A stretch of DNA of 64,000 nucleotides from Cervus elaphus (lineage: Eukaryota > Chordata > Mammalia > Artiodactyla > Cervidae), in the NCBI RefSeq assembly GCF_910594005.1, contig NC_057823.1, positions 94,660,015 through 94,724,014 on the forward strand, given 5' to 3'. This document shows positions 35,600-48,190 of this stretch, one piece after another. Numbering within the stretch: the first letter of the stretch is position 1; every line of letters starts with the position of its first letter. The translations under genes were made by a program, and so were the position numbers. The notes under the pieces are model-generated. The model was not told the origin of the DNA. It did not search any database and worked only from the letters and a program-made list of their open reading frames with translations.

Positions 35600-35812
35600 T
35601 ATCTGTGTGTGCGCTCAACTGCTCATTTTCGTCAGACTCTTTGCGACCCCATATAATGTAACCCCATATAATGTCCATGGAATTTTTCAGGCAAGGACAC
35701 TGGAGTGGGTTGCCATTTCCTACTCCAGGGAATCTTCCCAAGCCAAAATTGAACCTGCATCTCTGACATCTCCTGCATTTGGCAGGTGGATTCTGTAGCA
35801 CCTTGATGAATC
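35600..35812 (-). mobile_element. Bov-tA SINE with small internal duplication
   Basis: Antisense core and head. The phrase accccatataatgt is duplicated in tandem at about 35646-35672. Confidence 0.85.
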
Positions 35813-35993
35813 AAGCTCTGAGGAATTTAAAAAAGTATCCCCACCAAGGAAGTGGCAGAGCAAAGACCCTTGTCTAAATTCTGTTTTCAATATTTTGAAT
35901 TCTCTCGTCCAACATACTGCCTCTCTTAGTTGGAGTGAGTGACTTTCAAGAGCAGAAAGAAAAAGGAGACAATAACAATAGGAGAAATACTCT

Positions 35994-36235
35994 AAGATGG
36001 TCTAAAGTGAAAAGTGAAAGTGAAGTCGCTCAATCATGTCCGACTCTTTGTGACCCCATGGACTGTAGCCTACCAGGTTCCTCTGTCCGTGGGATTTTCC
36101 AGGCAAGAATACTGGAGTGGGTTGCCATTTCCTTCTTCAGAGGATCTTCCCAACCCAGGGATCGAACCTGGGTCTCCCGCATTGCTGGCAGACGCTTTAC
36201 CGTCTGAGCCACCAGGGAAGTCCAAGATGGTCTAA
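35994..36235 (-). mobile_element. Bov-tA SINE with 12-bp target-site duplication
   Basis: Antisense, close to consensus (ctgagccaccagggaagtcc). AAGATGGTCTAA is repeated at 35994-36005 and 36224-36235; the low divergence suggests a young insertion. Confidence 0.95.
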
Positions 36236-36800
36236 GAAGTTTAGAAAAAGATTCACATGATCGGAAATTCTATTATGGACAGCTTTTACCTTTTCAATCA
36301 AAATCTGAGTGCCCACTGTACACCGGGGACCTGGGACACAAAAATGAACATGAAAAGTCCTTGTTGCAGGTAATATAAAACAGTTTCAAAGACAATTACA
36401 ATAAAATATTATAAAAGCAGTAACACAAAGTGCTCTATGCAAGCAAGAGAAAGGGTGTCAACTCTGAGAGGCCAAAGTCTGAAAACCTTTTGTTTGGTAA
36501 ACACATCAGACGCTGTGCAAGAAACTGGGGGCAGTGCTAAGTAAAACAGGTGGGATCGCTGCTCTCACAGAGCTTGTATTACAGTAGGAGAAGACACAGC
36601 AAATGAATGTCATCCCATGTAGTAATAATATACTATACTGTACTATAGCAAGTGAAACTGAACCATGTATAAACTGAGAAGACTAGGCCATTACTTTATG
36701 GAATGTCAAGGAAGCATGCCTGTGAGACAGTGAAGAACAACTAAGTCAAGGGCATATGCCCCTTCATATAGTTATTGCTTCATCTCTGGGGCAAAATCAG
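36236..36800. other. Intergenic, unassigned
   Basis: 36500-36610 (gctgtgcaagaaactgggggcag ... cagagcttgtattacagtaggag) looks like a mammalian-wide SINE/LINE remnant but was not classified. No gene. Confidence 0.35.
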
Positions 36801-36804
36801 TTAG

Positions 36805-37980
36805 TTGTTTTTTATTTTTTTAAACTCAGCACCTTTATTCTGTAAGGCTTCCCTGATAGCTCAGTTGGTAAAGAATCAGCCTGCAATGCAGGAGACTCCA
36901 GGTCAGTCTCTGGGTCTGGAAGATCCCCTGGAGAAGGGATAGGCTACCCACTCCAGTATTCTTGGGCTTCCCTGGTGGCTCAGCTGGGAAAGAATCTGCC
37001 TGCAATGAGGGAGACTTGGGTTCGATCCCTGGGTTGGGAAGATCTCCTGCAGAAGGGAAAGGCTACCCACTCCAGTATTCTGGCCTGGAGAATTCCATGG
37101 ACTGTACAGTTCATGGGGTCGCAAAGAGTTGGACACGCCTGAGCAACTTTTTCACTTTAACCTTTATTCTGCAGAGAGTTTACCTTCAGGCTCACGGTGT
37201 AATTCTCCGTAACTCACACTGTCTTGGTTCAGTTTCCATCCTTGCCCAGTATGAGGAAGAAAGATCCCTTTCTCTCTTCATCATCGACATGACCGCTCTC
37301 GGCGAGTCGCGGGCCTGCGCCCATCGTGCTGAGCGCTGTCCTCACCTGGACCAGCTCCCCCGGAAGGGCAGGCCCCACATGGGGCTGCGTGGCTCCGGGT
37401 GCCCCTCGACCACCTGCAGGTCAGGAGCGCGGTGGAGGCCGCCCACCCACCTGGGCGTGCAGACACTACCATGGCAGCCCTTTGGAGCCCTCATTGGCCT
37501 CCTGGCCACAGCCTTCGCTTCCACCACAGCCCGGCTGCAAAGGGGCAGCCCAATACCTGCCTGCGCCCCCTTCCACACGTAAGTGATGGGAGACCCGAGG
37601 GCTGGTTCCCGCAGCACGTGCCGCAACGTGTGATGTCCATGCATTGGAGCAAAGCCAGGCCTGTGATGAGGAAACCTGGGACAGAGTCCAGTCGCCAGCC
37701 TCCAGGAGGTTCTAGAACCCCTGGAGTTGGGAGTTCCAGTCCTCAGGGCCTGTGCAAAGGTAGCCTGCCCACGGCCAGATATGGCACAGGCATCTAGCAG
37801 AGGTTGTCTTGGCCTCTCCTCCAAGACCTTATTCCTCCCCCAACTTTGCATGCCCTTGGAGGCATCCCAGAGGACTGCTCTTCTGCCTAAAATCCCAGAC
37901 ACTCAGGTCCAGGTAGGTGTTCGGACCTACCGGTCAAGAAGAGCAAATGGTGCTGAATGTGCTTGGTTTCACTTGTGATG
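36805..37980 (-). pseudogene. Probable processed pseudogene, parent gene not recognised
   Basis: A GC-rich (CpG-containing) block of about 0.8 kb stands out from AT-rich surroundings. On the minus strand it ends in GCAGAATAAAGG (AATAAA poly(A) signal) and, after removing the SINE inserted there, runs into AGTTTAAAAAAATAAAAAAC, which looks like a decayed A-tail about 14 bases past the signal. Minus-strand frames are broken; the longest (37342-37902, 186 codons) has no motif I recognise. An antisense or lineage-specific transcript is an alternative. Confidence 0.45.
36831..37171 (+). mobile_element. Double-headed Bov-tA SINE in the pseudogene 3' end, 12-bp target-site duplication
   Basis: Two tRNA-like heads (36846 and 36966) and a Bov-A core ending gagcaactttttcacttt. 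ACCTTTATTCTG is repeated at 36831-36842 and 37160-37171, so the insertion duplicated the host's AATAAA signal. Confidence 0.94.
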
Positions 37981-38527
37981 AAAACTGCAGGCCCAACGGA
38001 TAGGGGTCCTGCCAGACAGACATCATTTCGAAGAAAAGGGAGGATGGTTTTTAGGGAGGAAGCCTAGCAACAGTATCAGAAGAAAGTTAATCCCCAAAGC
38101 TAACACCTTTTCAAATTTTGTCAACTCAGTAAAACCTTTATTTTTCAGAGATTTCTTTACCCTCAATTCATTCCCCCACCTAAAGTATCGAGTTTTTTGT
38201 TAAATCACACCAATAGCAACTTTGGAAAAATCACAAAAAATAATGTGCTATGACGTGATGTGAATATGGAAATCCTACGATTAAAAGGCAAGAGACCCTG
38301 GGATATTAGTGTCGGGGCTGATCTGACCACCTGTAGGAACTACCGTCACTTAATCCCTCAGCTCAAATTTATTAATCAGCAAAGTGAGGGAGTTGAAATA
38401 GAGATCTTCAAAACTTTGTGTCTGACCTTAGCAACTGTCCTACATTATCACTGATAGTCATTACATATTTTGGTAACTGTAATTGCCCCAGGATCAAAGC
38501 CAAAAATTAAGGCACTTGGTGCAGGGA
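37981..38527. other. Intergenic, unassigned
   Basis: No gene or repeat recognised. Confidence 0.35.
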
Positions 38528-39350
38528 AATCAGGCGTGCTGCAGTCCACAGGGTTGCAAAGAGTAGGACACGACTGAGCGACTGAACTGACTGAGACCTC
38601 CCCGTCCTTCGCTACCTCCCAGAGTTTGCTCAAACTCATGTCCATTGGGTCAGTGATCCCATCCAACCATCTCATCCTCCGTTGCCCCCTTCTCCTCCCA
38701 CCTTCAATCTTTCCCAGCATCAGGGTCTTTTCCAGTGAGTCAGCTCTTGGTATCAAGTGGCCAAAGTATTGGAGCTTTAGCTTCAGTCCTTCCAATGAAT
38801 ATTCAGTGTTGATTTCCTTTACGATGGACTGGTTTGATCTCCTTGCAGCCCATGGGACTCTCAAGAGTCTTCTCCAACACCACAGTTCAAAAGCATCAGT
38901 TCTCTGGTGCTTAGCTTTCTTTATAGTCCAACTCTCACATCCATACACGACTACTGGAAAAACCAGAGCTTTGACTGACTATACTGACCTATGTCAATAA
39001 AGTGATGTCTCTACTTTTTAATATGCTGTCCTACATTTGTCATAGCTTTTCTTCCAAGGAGCAAGCGTCTTTGAATTTCATGGCTGTAGTCACCATCTGC
39101 AGTGATTCTGGAGCCCAAGAAAATAAAGTCTGTCACAGTTTCCATTGTTTCCCCATCAATTTGCCATGAAGTGATGGGATGCCACGATCTTAGGTTTTTG
39201 AATGTTGAGTTTTAAGCCAGCTTTTTCAATCTCCTCTTTCACCTTCATCAAGAGGCTCTTTAGTTCCTCTTTCCTTTCTGTCATAAGGGTGGTATCATCT
39301 GATCACCCTCCATAATATTGGTGAGCCTCATCCAATGAATCGAAGGCCTT
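38528..39350 (-). mobile_element. BovB LINE, inverted 3' piece joined to long antisense body
   Basis: 38528-38595 is the BovB 3' tail in sense (gtgctgcagtccacagggttg ... actgagcgactgaactgac). From 38596 the sequence is BovB in antisense, with its 3' end missing and extending further 5' than other copies here (to about 39350: atctcctctttcaccttcatcaag). The minus strand still reads MYGCESWTIKKAKHQRTDAF. The head-to-head structure is unlike a simple 5' truncation. Confidence 0.85.
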
Positions 39351-39640
39351 AATAGAACAAAGACGGGCTTCCCCTAAGAAGGAAGTCTGCTGGCAAACGA
39401 CCTTTAGACTTGATATACACTCTTCCCTAGGTCTCTAGTCTGCTGGCCTAACCTGCAGGTTTTGTATTTATCAAACCGCCACAATTACATGATCCAATTC
39501 CTTAAACCTCTCTTTTATATATAGTATTTTTTGTATGTACACACACACACTTACATAGCCCATTGTCTCTCTTTCTCTGGCTAACCCCAGTGACTGAAAC
39601 CAGCCCAGGGAGCCCTTGGAGAGATGCTGTAGGAGAAGCC
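39351..39640 (+). mobile_element. Old interspersed repeat, not classified
   Basis: Reads ggcttcccctaagaaggaagtctg ... aacctgcaggttttg ... acaattacatgatccaattccttaaa ... tctctttctctggctaaccc. This is a widespread mammalian repeat tail that I recognise but cannot name. Confidence 0.45.
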
Positions 39641-41242
39641 AGGGAAGGAATATATCCTTTCTCATCCTGCTCCCTCTGATCTCCCCACTGACTATATGCA
39701 ACTAAAAGGCAGAAAGGAAAAGGAGCCTATGGGTACAGTTTACACAAGCTAGGTTTCCAGCATACAGAGCAGGGTAGAGATGAGAGACAAGCAGGCCTTG
39801 GGCAAAGAAAGAGTTAAACTCATTAAAAAAAAAAGGTTTAGAAAGCTTTACCATAAAATTCAGAAAAGTAGTCACCTTCTGAAGCATGAGAAGGTAAGGA
39901 TCCAGAAGGGATACATGGGTTGGGGGTATTTCCTTATTAGAATGTTGACTAAATGAGTGTTTGTCTTATAGTTATCCATTAAACTATACATCTATGCTTT
40001 GTACTTTTTATATATTTCATAATTTAAAAGTTTAAAGAAGAAAACAACATTTAGCCATAAGAACTTTTATAACATATGAATTCTAATAGTCACAGTCATT
40101 TTCCAGGTGAGCAAGTTCGTAGCACTTAAAACGAGTCTCTTTAAAATACCAGAAAATTTATTACAGACAGTATACAAGTCCTGACAAGTTAGAGAACTAA
40201 GTATCTCAGAACTCAAAACATTTTTTTAAAAAGTTGCTTCCAGCCAGAGGGGGAGGAAAGAATAGTACCTGGAGACTTGGACATGTTTATTCACACGTGC
40301 TGAGAGTAAAGAACAGTAGAGAGGTAAATGGTGAAGACAGGAGAAGAAAGGGATGCAGAGAGAGAGCAGCTCCCTGCAGGGTCAAAAGGGGAAGCCCATC
40401 GGGCACCACCAGAGCAACTAGCCTTGAGTAAGATGAAGGATATTTACTGCACTGGGACTGAAGGAAAAAGAAGAGGATATATGTGGTTGCAAGTGAGTTT
40501 GTCAGCTTAGCAGTGGGAAGCTGAGACAGTTCCCCACCTGATGCCTCCTTCTTCTCCCTGATGAAGAGGTGGTGGGCAGTGAGAAGGCTTGGACCACTTT
40601 GGAAAACAGCAGCATCAACTACGTTTGCCAGGCGGTACCGAATGCCGATTGAAGAATGCAGACCATGAATTGGTAGCACCATTAATCTGCAAAGTTTTGT
40701 GGTTTTCTATAGTAAAATTTAGCAACCCAGAGATAGCAACAGGAAAAAGAGAGAAGTGGGAGTTCAGTTTCTCTTGGGTCTCAGAGAACAGAAATTCTTC
40801 AGGAGGATGGAGAAGTAATGGTCTGGTTCTCCTCCTCCACTCAGACTGGAATTCCACAAGGTAAACCGAAAACTTTCAGTACAAAGCTAAGTATGGGCAA
40901 ACCTAGATGATTGGGATAAGGTATAGTTGGGCCAGTAGTAAGAATATCAGGAAACGGGGCATGTTGGGTTAAACTGGCTATAAAGTTTTTAAGAAGAATT
41001 TGCCTGAGAAATGCCCTTCTATTGAGTAGTGGGTGGTGATGGGGTCCAGACTGGCTCTAGAAGACTCCATGTTTTTAGGTCACTCCTTGATGTGAGAATC
41101 TAGAAGTAGAAAATACAGGTGCATTATACACAGTTGTCTGCATACCTGTTTAGCAGGTTATCAAGTTCCTTTGAAGTATTTCTTAAGAAGCATACTTAGA
41201 AGGTGCCTGTGAATGTGGTGCCTTTGAGAAATCCATGATTCT
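39641..41242. other. Intergenic, unassigned
   Basis: A moderately GC-rich part at 40230-40870 has overlapping frames up to 131 codons with no recognisable domain. The rest is AT-rich. Confidence 0.35.
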
Positions 41243-41458
41243 CAAGAGCTGACTCACTGGAAAGACCTTGATGCTGGGAGAGATTGAAAGTAGGAGGAGA
41301 GGAAGGGGACAGAGAATGAGATGGTTAGATGGCATCACCGACTCAGTGGACATGAAGTTGGGCAAACTCTGAGATGGTGAGGGACAGGGCAGCCTGGTGT
41401 GCTGCACCCACGGGGTCACAAAGAGTTGGACACGACTGAGCGACTGAACAACAACAAA
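41243..41458 (+). mobile_element. BovB LINE 3' fragment
   Basis: Sense: tcactggaaagaccttgatgctgg ... gagttggacacgactgagcgactgaacaacaac. Confidence 0.88.
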
Positions 41459-41523
41459 ATTGTGAATGGCTACTGGATAATCTTCGCAGCTAATCCCATC
41501 ATGCAGACAGCTATCAGCCCTTT

Positions 41524-41732
41524 GGGCTTCCCTGCTGGCTCAGAAGGTAAAGAATCTGCCTGCAATGCAGGAGACCTGAATTCAACCCCTGGGTTGGGAA
41601 GATCCCCTGGAGGAGGGCATGGCAACCCACTCCAGAATTCTTGCCTGGAGAATCCCATGGACAGAGGAGCCTGGCAGGCTACAGTCCATGGGGTCACAGA
41701 GTCAGACATGACTGAGCAACTAACACTTTTAC
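41524..41732 (+). mobile_element. Bov-tA SINE, near consensus
   Basis: Head gggcttccctgctggctcag, core to gactgagcaactaacactttt, with little divergence. Confidence 0.94.
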
Positions 41733-44700
41733 TTTCAAAGGGCTGAACCTGTCAACCAGAAGATAAAACTTTAGGGAACTGATCAAGGCATACATTCACT
41801 TACTGAAGTTTGCTCTGGAAAATAATGTCTCCATACACAATTTAATGCTGCCATAATTCTAATTAAAATGTAAACTCCTTGGAATCAAAAGGTCCTATAC
41901 CTTAGGTGCTTTATAAATGTCTGTTGAACTGAGAAGGTGACGAAGGGCTTCCCTTGTAGACTTACCTAAAGGGAAAAGAAAATGCTGGCCACATATCCTA
42001 GATTTCCAGGCCCGTTGAGAGTTAACCTTGTGACTGTAAATGAATAAATAGTTTACACACTGGCCTCTTGTGCACTGGGTTAGCACAACCTTCAGCCCTT
42101 GCGTATGATCAACTCTGGACACCCTGACAAAATAAAAGTTCTGGGCTTGCAAAAACCAAGGAATGAGCCCTGGAAAATGTGACTCGACTGAGGCAATGTC
42201 ATCCTGAGACCAGCTTGAGCAGCCCAGCTGCCCTCTCCCTGTGACATTTCTAGCATGGTGGTTTAGAACAGTGACTCTATTTAAATCAATCTGTCCTCCT
42301 ACCATAAAAAAATCTTTGAGATCATGGTGGAGTCATTAGCAAAACATTGTTGTAATCATCGTTAATGCAAGAGGACTGAGTAATTTATTAGAAATCACAG
42401 TGAGTTAATAAAAAGCACTGGCTGAAATATGCCTCCTAATTCTAGAGTCCAGCCCGGGGAGTTACGAATTGTGTACAGTTTGTGACTGTTCATGGGTAGC
42501 GACCTAGTAACAGACTGTTCCATTTCAAGGCTACAGCTAGTGAGTACTAAAACACCTGTAATGAAACAAAACAAACTCTGCTTTTGTGTCTGTTTTGTAT
42601 TTTTTGTATTATGTGATACTTCACTGCTTCTTGCATTATGCCAGGGTTGCACATTTCTGAGTGTCTCATTCTTTTTGTTCATAGAGCCATTGACCTTTCT
42701 CACAATTCTGAAGAGTTCAACATAATGACCCATAAAAACAAGATCTTTTCCAATGTGGTAAACATTCCAATTACAACTACTGATTATTCTTTTGTTTCTA
42801 TTGACCCACAAAAATATAGTTTCTTAACTAATCAGTTCAAAAAAATTGAACTGCTTTCTAGATTTCACTAGAGTTTTCTTGCCCCTCAGAATTTCATAAA
42901 TTCTCTTTAAATTTCATAAATTCTCCTTAAGTCATAATGTAAAAGGCCTATCCTTTCATTTTACCTGGTGCCAAGTAATTTAACTATTACCTTTATATTA
43001 AATCAACAACAATATACTATGGTTTAAGGACACCGTTTGAGAAGACCAAAAAAAAAAGCTTATGGTGGGCAACTTATGCCGTTACCTGGGTGGCACATTA
43101 GGCATTGGGAATGTTAGGGCTTTACTCTACCTCTCATTTTGGGGATATTCATTGGAAAATTTGAGAGGCTCTGCTTGCCACTGGGATTCATCCAGAACTG
43201 ACTTTGCTTTTAGCTTCCCCGATTTATCACTTCACGGAGGAGGGTTTGAATGCCATTTAATGTAGATTGAATTGCCTGGCCTCACTCTAGTCTTAACTGG
43301 GAAGGAGCTTATAACTAGAACATCTTGAGGAAGCACATGAAACAAGCCCCTTCATTAGCAGAAACTGTATTTGCCCTGTAGGAGTTGGGCACTTATTGGT
43401 TGAAAAGGGGGTTGGATCTGGCTACAGCGGGGGTGGGGTGCGGGCCAAACCGGTACTACAGCTGGAGAGACGATAATAATCACACAAGCCCAGACGTTTT
43501 ACTTTAAAAGTGAGAGGAGACAATACCCATCGACAATAATTCTCCAGTCCCAGATTTAGACTTTTTAAATGGAAAGGGCTCTAAAAAACAAGTGTGGAGA
43601 GCAATGCTAGTAAAAATGTGTCCACAGGGATCTCTGGAAAAAGTGACAGAAGCAGGACAAAAAGGAAGAGAAAACAACACCGTTCAGATAAGCTGAATGA
43701 TCTGTTATAATGCCAAAAGGACTATTCCCCAAGAATACAAGTTGGTGACTTAGTAGTTAATGGTATCAGTAGGGCTTGCCTCAGAAAAAAAAAATCACTA
43801 AGAAAATTTCAATAGTTGTTCACTGTAAAAAGCGTTTAACTGTAGACAGGGTCACAGACGCAAAAGTGGAAAGTAAAAAGCAAGTTTCTAGAAAAATAAG
43901 GATCAGCAGTACTGCATGAAGGTAGAAGTCATGTTAAGCAGCTTGTGATAGCTGTTGAATGAAATAGGAGAACACGTGAAAGCATGCTTGTGAAGTGCTC
44001 CCATCAGGACGATGCCTAGTGGACGGCCTTGGCAGGGATGCACGTACCTGAACTGGTCAAATAAAAGGCATATAAGAGATGCGGAAGGCTTAGGGGTTTA
44101 CCACTGGAAACTGCGTAACTTCTATTACAGTTAAAACTGGAAACAGATGATAGGAATATTGAAAACAATCTATTTTTTAAATATATTTCAGTTCTGCAAA
44201 AAGGAGGGCTAGCAACAAAATATTATACCATTCAAATTTAATATCCTATATATGTAGGTCTACACATGGAAAACTTCACAAGATATTATGCATAAATAAA
44301 TTACACAATTAATATGCTTGATTATGATATTTACAAATATTTTTTCCCAGGGCCAAATAACAGCAGGCATAGTAAAGCCCAAAAACCCAGGTTTCTTTGA
44401 AGTTCAAACCTTTGAAAAGTGCTGGTAACAAAGAGGCAATCCTGATTCCAAGGAATATATGTTCTGGCATTTTTAAAGCAACATTTTAACTGAAAAATGG
44501 AACAATTGTTTGAAAAACATAATTGGGCACAATAACACAGGTGAATAGATATGTTCAAACAAACACACAAATGAACATCTTAGACCTTTTCTGAAAGAGC
44601 TTACAGTAGTTGGCTCCGTACATGATACGGATTCTCACTTCAGCTTCTGCAAACAGAATGAATGATATTGCAGCCGTGTAGTTTAGAAGAGATCCACAAA

Positions 44701-45489
44701 TTTAGAAGAAAACTGCTGACTGTTTCTCTAAGAAGAGTTTCCCAGGTAATAAAAAGAGGAACATCAACTTTTCTCAAGACTGAGTGTATGGTTACTGACT
44801 CTGCTACCTGACTTTGCTTGCATTACTTATGTGAAGTACTGCAGGCTCTGGTTTAAAAAAAAAAAAGAAAAAGCTAATCTTGAATTCTGTGATTTTTCTG
44901 TAAATTTGCAAACGTTTATCTTTCATTAGATTAGTTAGCACAATACAAATACATTTTTCACTGGGCTGATTTCTAGGCAAGTAGCTCTGCGGTTTATCTG
45001 TGTTACCTTCTCCTATCTCCCCCTTACTTCCTCTCTCACAGCCGCCCTTGCAGCAGCAGCTAGCCCAGCGTCCTGGTCTGCTTCCTGGCAGACCAGGACT
45101 CCACTGTGATATCCTAAGCTTCCCCTCTAAGACACAGCCTCAGACGCCAGACCAGTAGTCTACAAATTTTTTGACTGAGCACCCTATCGTAAGAATTTTG
45201 AGTACACCCCCAGTATCTTTATAAATGACAAGCATGTTACTGTTAATATATCGTGACCACAGTAAAACACATTGAAATAGAAAATTTTCAATAGATAACG
45301 ATGAAGTAAATCACATAAAAAAATCTTTTTAATGTATTACTAATAATACAAAATATACTTTTCTCTAGAATGTTACTGCCAACAAATCTTTTATGGAGAA
45401 TAACAACTGAATATGCTTCATGAAAAAACTAAGATCATGACATCTGTTCCCATCACTTGATGGCAGCTGGAAGGGGAAAAAGTGACAGG
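41733..45489. other. Intergenic, mostly unassigned
   Basis: No gene recognised. A 136-codon minus-strand frame at 41895-42305 has no motif. A 22-bp tandem duplication (aatttcataaattctcYttaa) lies at 42890-42930. 45150-45260 resembles an unclassified old repeat. Confidence 0.4.
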
Positions 45490-46080
45490 TTATATTTTCT
45501 TGGGCTCCAAAATCACTGCGGATAGTGACTGCAGCCATGAAATTCAAAGATGCTTGCTCCTTGGAAGGAAAGCCATGGCAAACCTAGACAGCATATTAAA
45601 AAGCAGAGACATCACTTTGCCAACAAAGGGCAGGGAAGTCAAAGCTCTGGTTTTTCTAGTAGTCATGTATGGATGTGAGAGTTGGACCATAAAGAAGGCT
45701 GAACACTGCAGAATTGATGCTTTTGAACTGTGGTATTGGAGAAGACTCTCGAGAGTCCTGTGGACTGCAAGGAGATCAAACCAGCCCATCCTAAAGGAAA
45801 TCAACCCTGAATATTCATTGGAAGGACTGATGCTGAAGCTCCAATATTCTGGCCATCTGATGCAAAGACCCGATACATTGGAAAAGACCCTGATGCTGGG
45901 AAAGATTGAAAGCAAAAGGAAAAGAGACCAACAGAGGATGAGATGGTTAGATAGCATCACTGACTCAATGGACAAGAATTTGAGCAAACTCTGGGAGTCA
46001 GAAGAGGACAGAGGAGCCTGGCGTGCTGCAGTCCATGAGGTTAGTAACAGTCGGACACAACTTAGCGACTGAACAACAAC
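45490..46080 (+). mobile_element. BovB LINE 3' end (ART2A-like), longest near-open copy in the window
   Basis: Sense copy starting ttcttgggctccaaaatcactg and ending gcgactgaacaacaac. A 196-codon frame covers the RTE reverse-transcriptase C-terminus (MYGCESWTIKKAEH, FELWYWRRLSRVLWTARRS, RMRWLDSITDSMD). The element is 5'-truncated and lacks the catalytic domains, so it is inert. Confidence 0.93.
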
Positions 46081-46235
46081 ATTATCTTTTAAATCTTGGT
46101 TCAACATTTTGTGATACAGCAACATAGATGTCTGCTTTTATGTTCAGTTTATTTAAAGGCTCTCTGAAAAGAGCTCAACAAGATATGGGAATTTAAATGG
46201 AAGAAGTGCTCCATTAGCTGGGTTGCTAAGTCATA

Positions 46236-46330
46236 TACTCCAAGAGATAGTGAAGGACAGGGAAGCCTTTCGTGCTGTAGTTCATGGGGTCCAAAGAGTT
46301 GGACATGACTTAGCAATTGAACAACAACAC
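46236..46330 (+). mobile_element. BovB 3' tail fragment
   Basis: gatagtgaaggacagggaagcc ... ttggacatgacttagcaattgaacaacaac. Confidence 0.8.
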
Positions 46331-46499
46331 CAATTTATTTTTCAGTCTTATCATTTATTATGCAAAGATTTTGGTTAAATCTGATGGATACATTTCCATC
46401 TTACCTAATGTTATTCAAATGGTTTTAAAAAACCTATAAGATGACCAGAGTTTTTATAGGTTACATGCATTTTCAATCACAAAACACAGAGTGGGTGAG

Positions 46500-46698
46500 G
46501 GATTGCTGACTGGAGCTAGTTATCTAAGTTTGAATCACAGCTCCTGGATTCTCACTATTTTACTTGAGAGGCAAGTAAATTAGCCTCTCTAAGCTACAGT
46601 TTTCTCTCCTGTAAATTAGGATAGTAATAGTAATAGAACCTACTCGATAGGGTTATTCAAAAATTTAAAAAGTCAGTATTTATAAAGCACTTAATATA
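46500..46698 (+). mobile_element. MIR SINE
   Basis: gctagttatctaagtttgaatcacagctcc, cctctctaagctacagttttctc, gggttattcaaaaatt, taaagcacttaatata: MIR landmarks in order. Confidence 0.6.
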
Positions 46699-46947
46699 TC
46701 TGGCATATGACGTGACATGTGTGTGTACTTAGTCATGTCCGACTCTTTGCAACCCAATGGGCTGCAGCCCACCAGGCTCCTCTGTCCATGGAATTTTTCA
46801 GGCAAGAATAACTGGAGTCGGTTGCTATTTCCTCCTCCAGGCGATCTTGCCTACCCAGGGATCGAACCCACATCTCCTGTATCTTCTGCATTGGCAGGGG
46901 AATCTTTTGCCACTGAGCCACCGGGGAAGCCCCCCTGTCTGGCATAT
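46699..46947 (-). mobile_element. Bov-tA SINE with 10-bp target-site duplication
   Basis: Antisense core and head (gagccaccggggaagcc). TCTGGCATAT is repeated at 46699-46708 and 46938-46947. Inserted in the end of a MIR. Confidence 0.93.
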
Positions 46948-46999
46948 CCTAAGTGTTACTTAAGCATATTAAGAAATACAGGGAGAATTCTCATGACCT

Positions 47000-47228
47000 G
47001 CAGCTGCTGCTAAGTCACTTCAATTGTGTCCGACTCTGTGCGACCCCATAGACGGCAGCCCACCAGGCTCCCCTGTCCCTGGGATTCTCCAGGCAAAAAC
47101 ACTGGAGTGGGTTGCCATTTCCTTCTCCAACGCATGAACGTGAAAAGTGAAAATGAAGTTGCTCAGTCGCGTCCGAGTCCTGGCGACCCCACAGACTGCA
47201 GCCCACCAGGCTCCTCCGTCCATGGGAG
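47000..47228 (-). mobile_element. Bov-A2 dimer SINE
   Basis: Two antisense Bov-A monomers (ctgctgctaagtcacttcaattg; gaagttgctcagtcgcgtccg). Confidence 0.92.
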
Positions 47229-47366
47229 TGTAATACTTAAAACCACTTTTAAAATCAGTTGGGCACTATCTACCAAAATTAGACATACACTTACCCTGTG
47301 ATCTAGCATATCCACCAAGATACTACATTTTAAAACAAGAGTAGTCTTTGGTGGCTTTGCTTGACA

Positions 47367-47597
47367 GTTCAGCTCAGTTCAGTCGCTCAGTCGTGTCTGA
47401 CTCTTTGCAGCCCCACAAACTGCAGGCACGCCAGGCCTCCCTGTCCATCACCAACTTCCGGAGTTTGCTCAAACTCATGTCCATCGAGTTGGTGATGCCA
47501 TCTAACCATCTCATCCTCTGTCGTCCCCTTCTCCTCCTGCCTTCAATCTTTCCCAGCACCAGGGTCTTTTCCAAGGAGTCAGTTCTTCGCATCAGGC
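47367..47597 (-). mobile_element. BovB LINE 3' fragment nested in L1M
   Basis: Antisense: cagctcagttcagtcgctcag ... ggagtcagttcttcgcatcagg. Confidence 0.92.
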
Positions 47598-47785
47598 TTT
47601 GATTGGAATAGGTCAAAACTAGAAATAACCCACACGTGCATCTAAAATGGAATGGATAGGTAAATAGTAATTCATATATCCACTGGATGCTATTCAGCAA
47701 TAAAAAGGAATAATAGGGACAAACCACAGCTACAACAACATAAATAAATCTTACAAATGAAGATGAGCACAAGAACCAAGACACA

Positions 47786-47853
47786 AAAAAGTATATAGAG
47801 TGTATAGTGTATAGAATATATACAGTGTATAGAGTATATAGAGTGTATATATA
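47786..47853. repeat. Degenerate gtatagagt/gtatatag tandem repeat
   Basis: Repeated units of agtatatagagtgtatag type with small variations, inside the L1M remnant. Confidence 0.8.
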
Positions 47854-48190
47854 AGACTCAACTTATATAAAATTCATAGACAAGAAAAAACAGAATATCA
47901 GCTTAGGAATGCCCATATAGATAGTAAAACTATAAGGAAAAATAAACAAATAGTCATCACAAAAATCAGGCTCACGATTCTAAGATAAAGAACTGTAACT
48001 GAGTAGGGGCAGCTGTGAGTGGGGGGCAGTGTGTGTGTGTGTGCACCCTTGCATAACTGCTGATAACGCTCCATTTTCTGGACCGGGAGATTGCTCAGGA
48101 ATGCTTACTTTATAATTATTTATTAACTACATGCATCAGTATTATGCACTTTTCTGTGTGTGTTATATTTCACAGTGAAGAAGTATTTTT

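Larger units (their letters stand above)
47235..48190 (+). mobile_element. Old L1 (L1M) 3' region
   Basis: Sense: cctgtgatctagcatatccacc, then after a BovB insert aaataacccacacgtgcatc, ggatgctattcagcaataaaaagg, ending ttatatttcacagtgaag with an A-rich tail. Confidence 0.7.

Noticed and set aside
41895..42305. 136-codon minus-strand frame
   Set aside because: No recognisable family; ends in non-coding-looking sequence; treated as chance.
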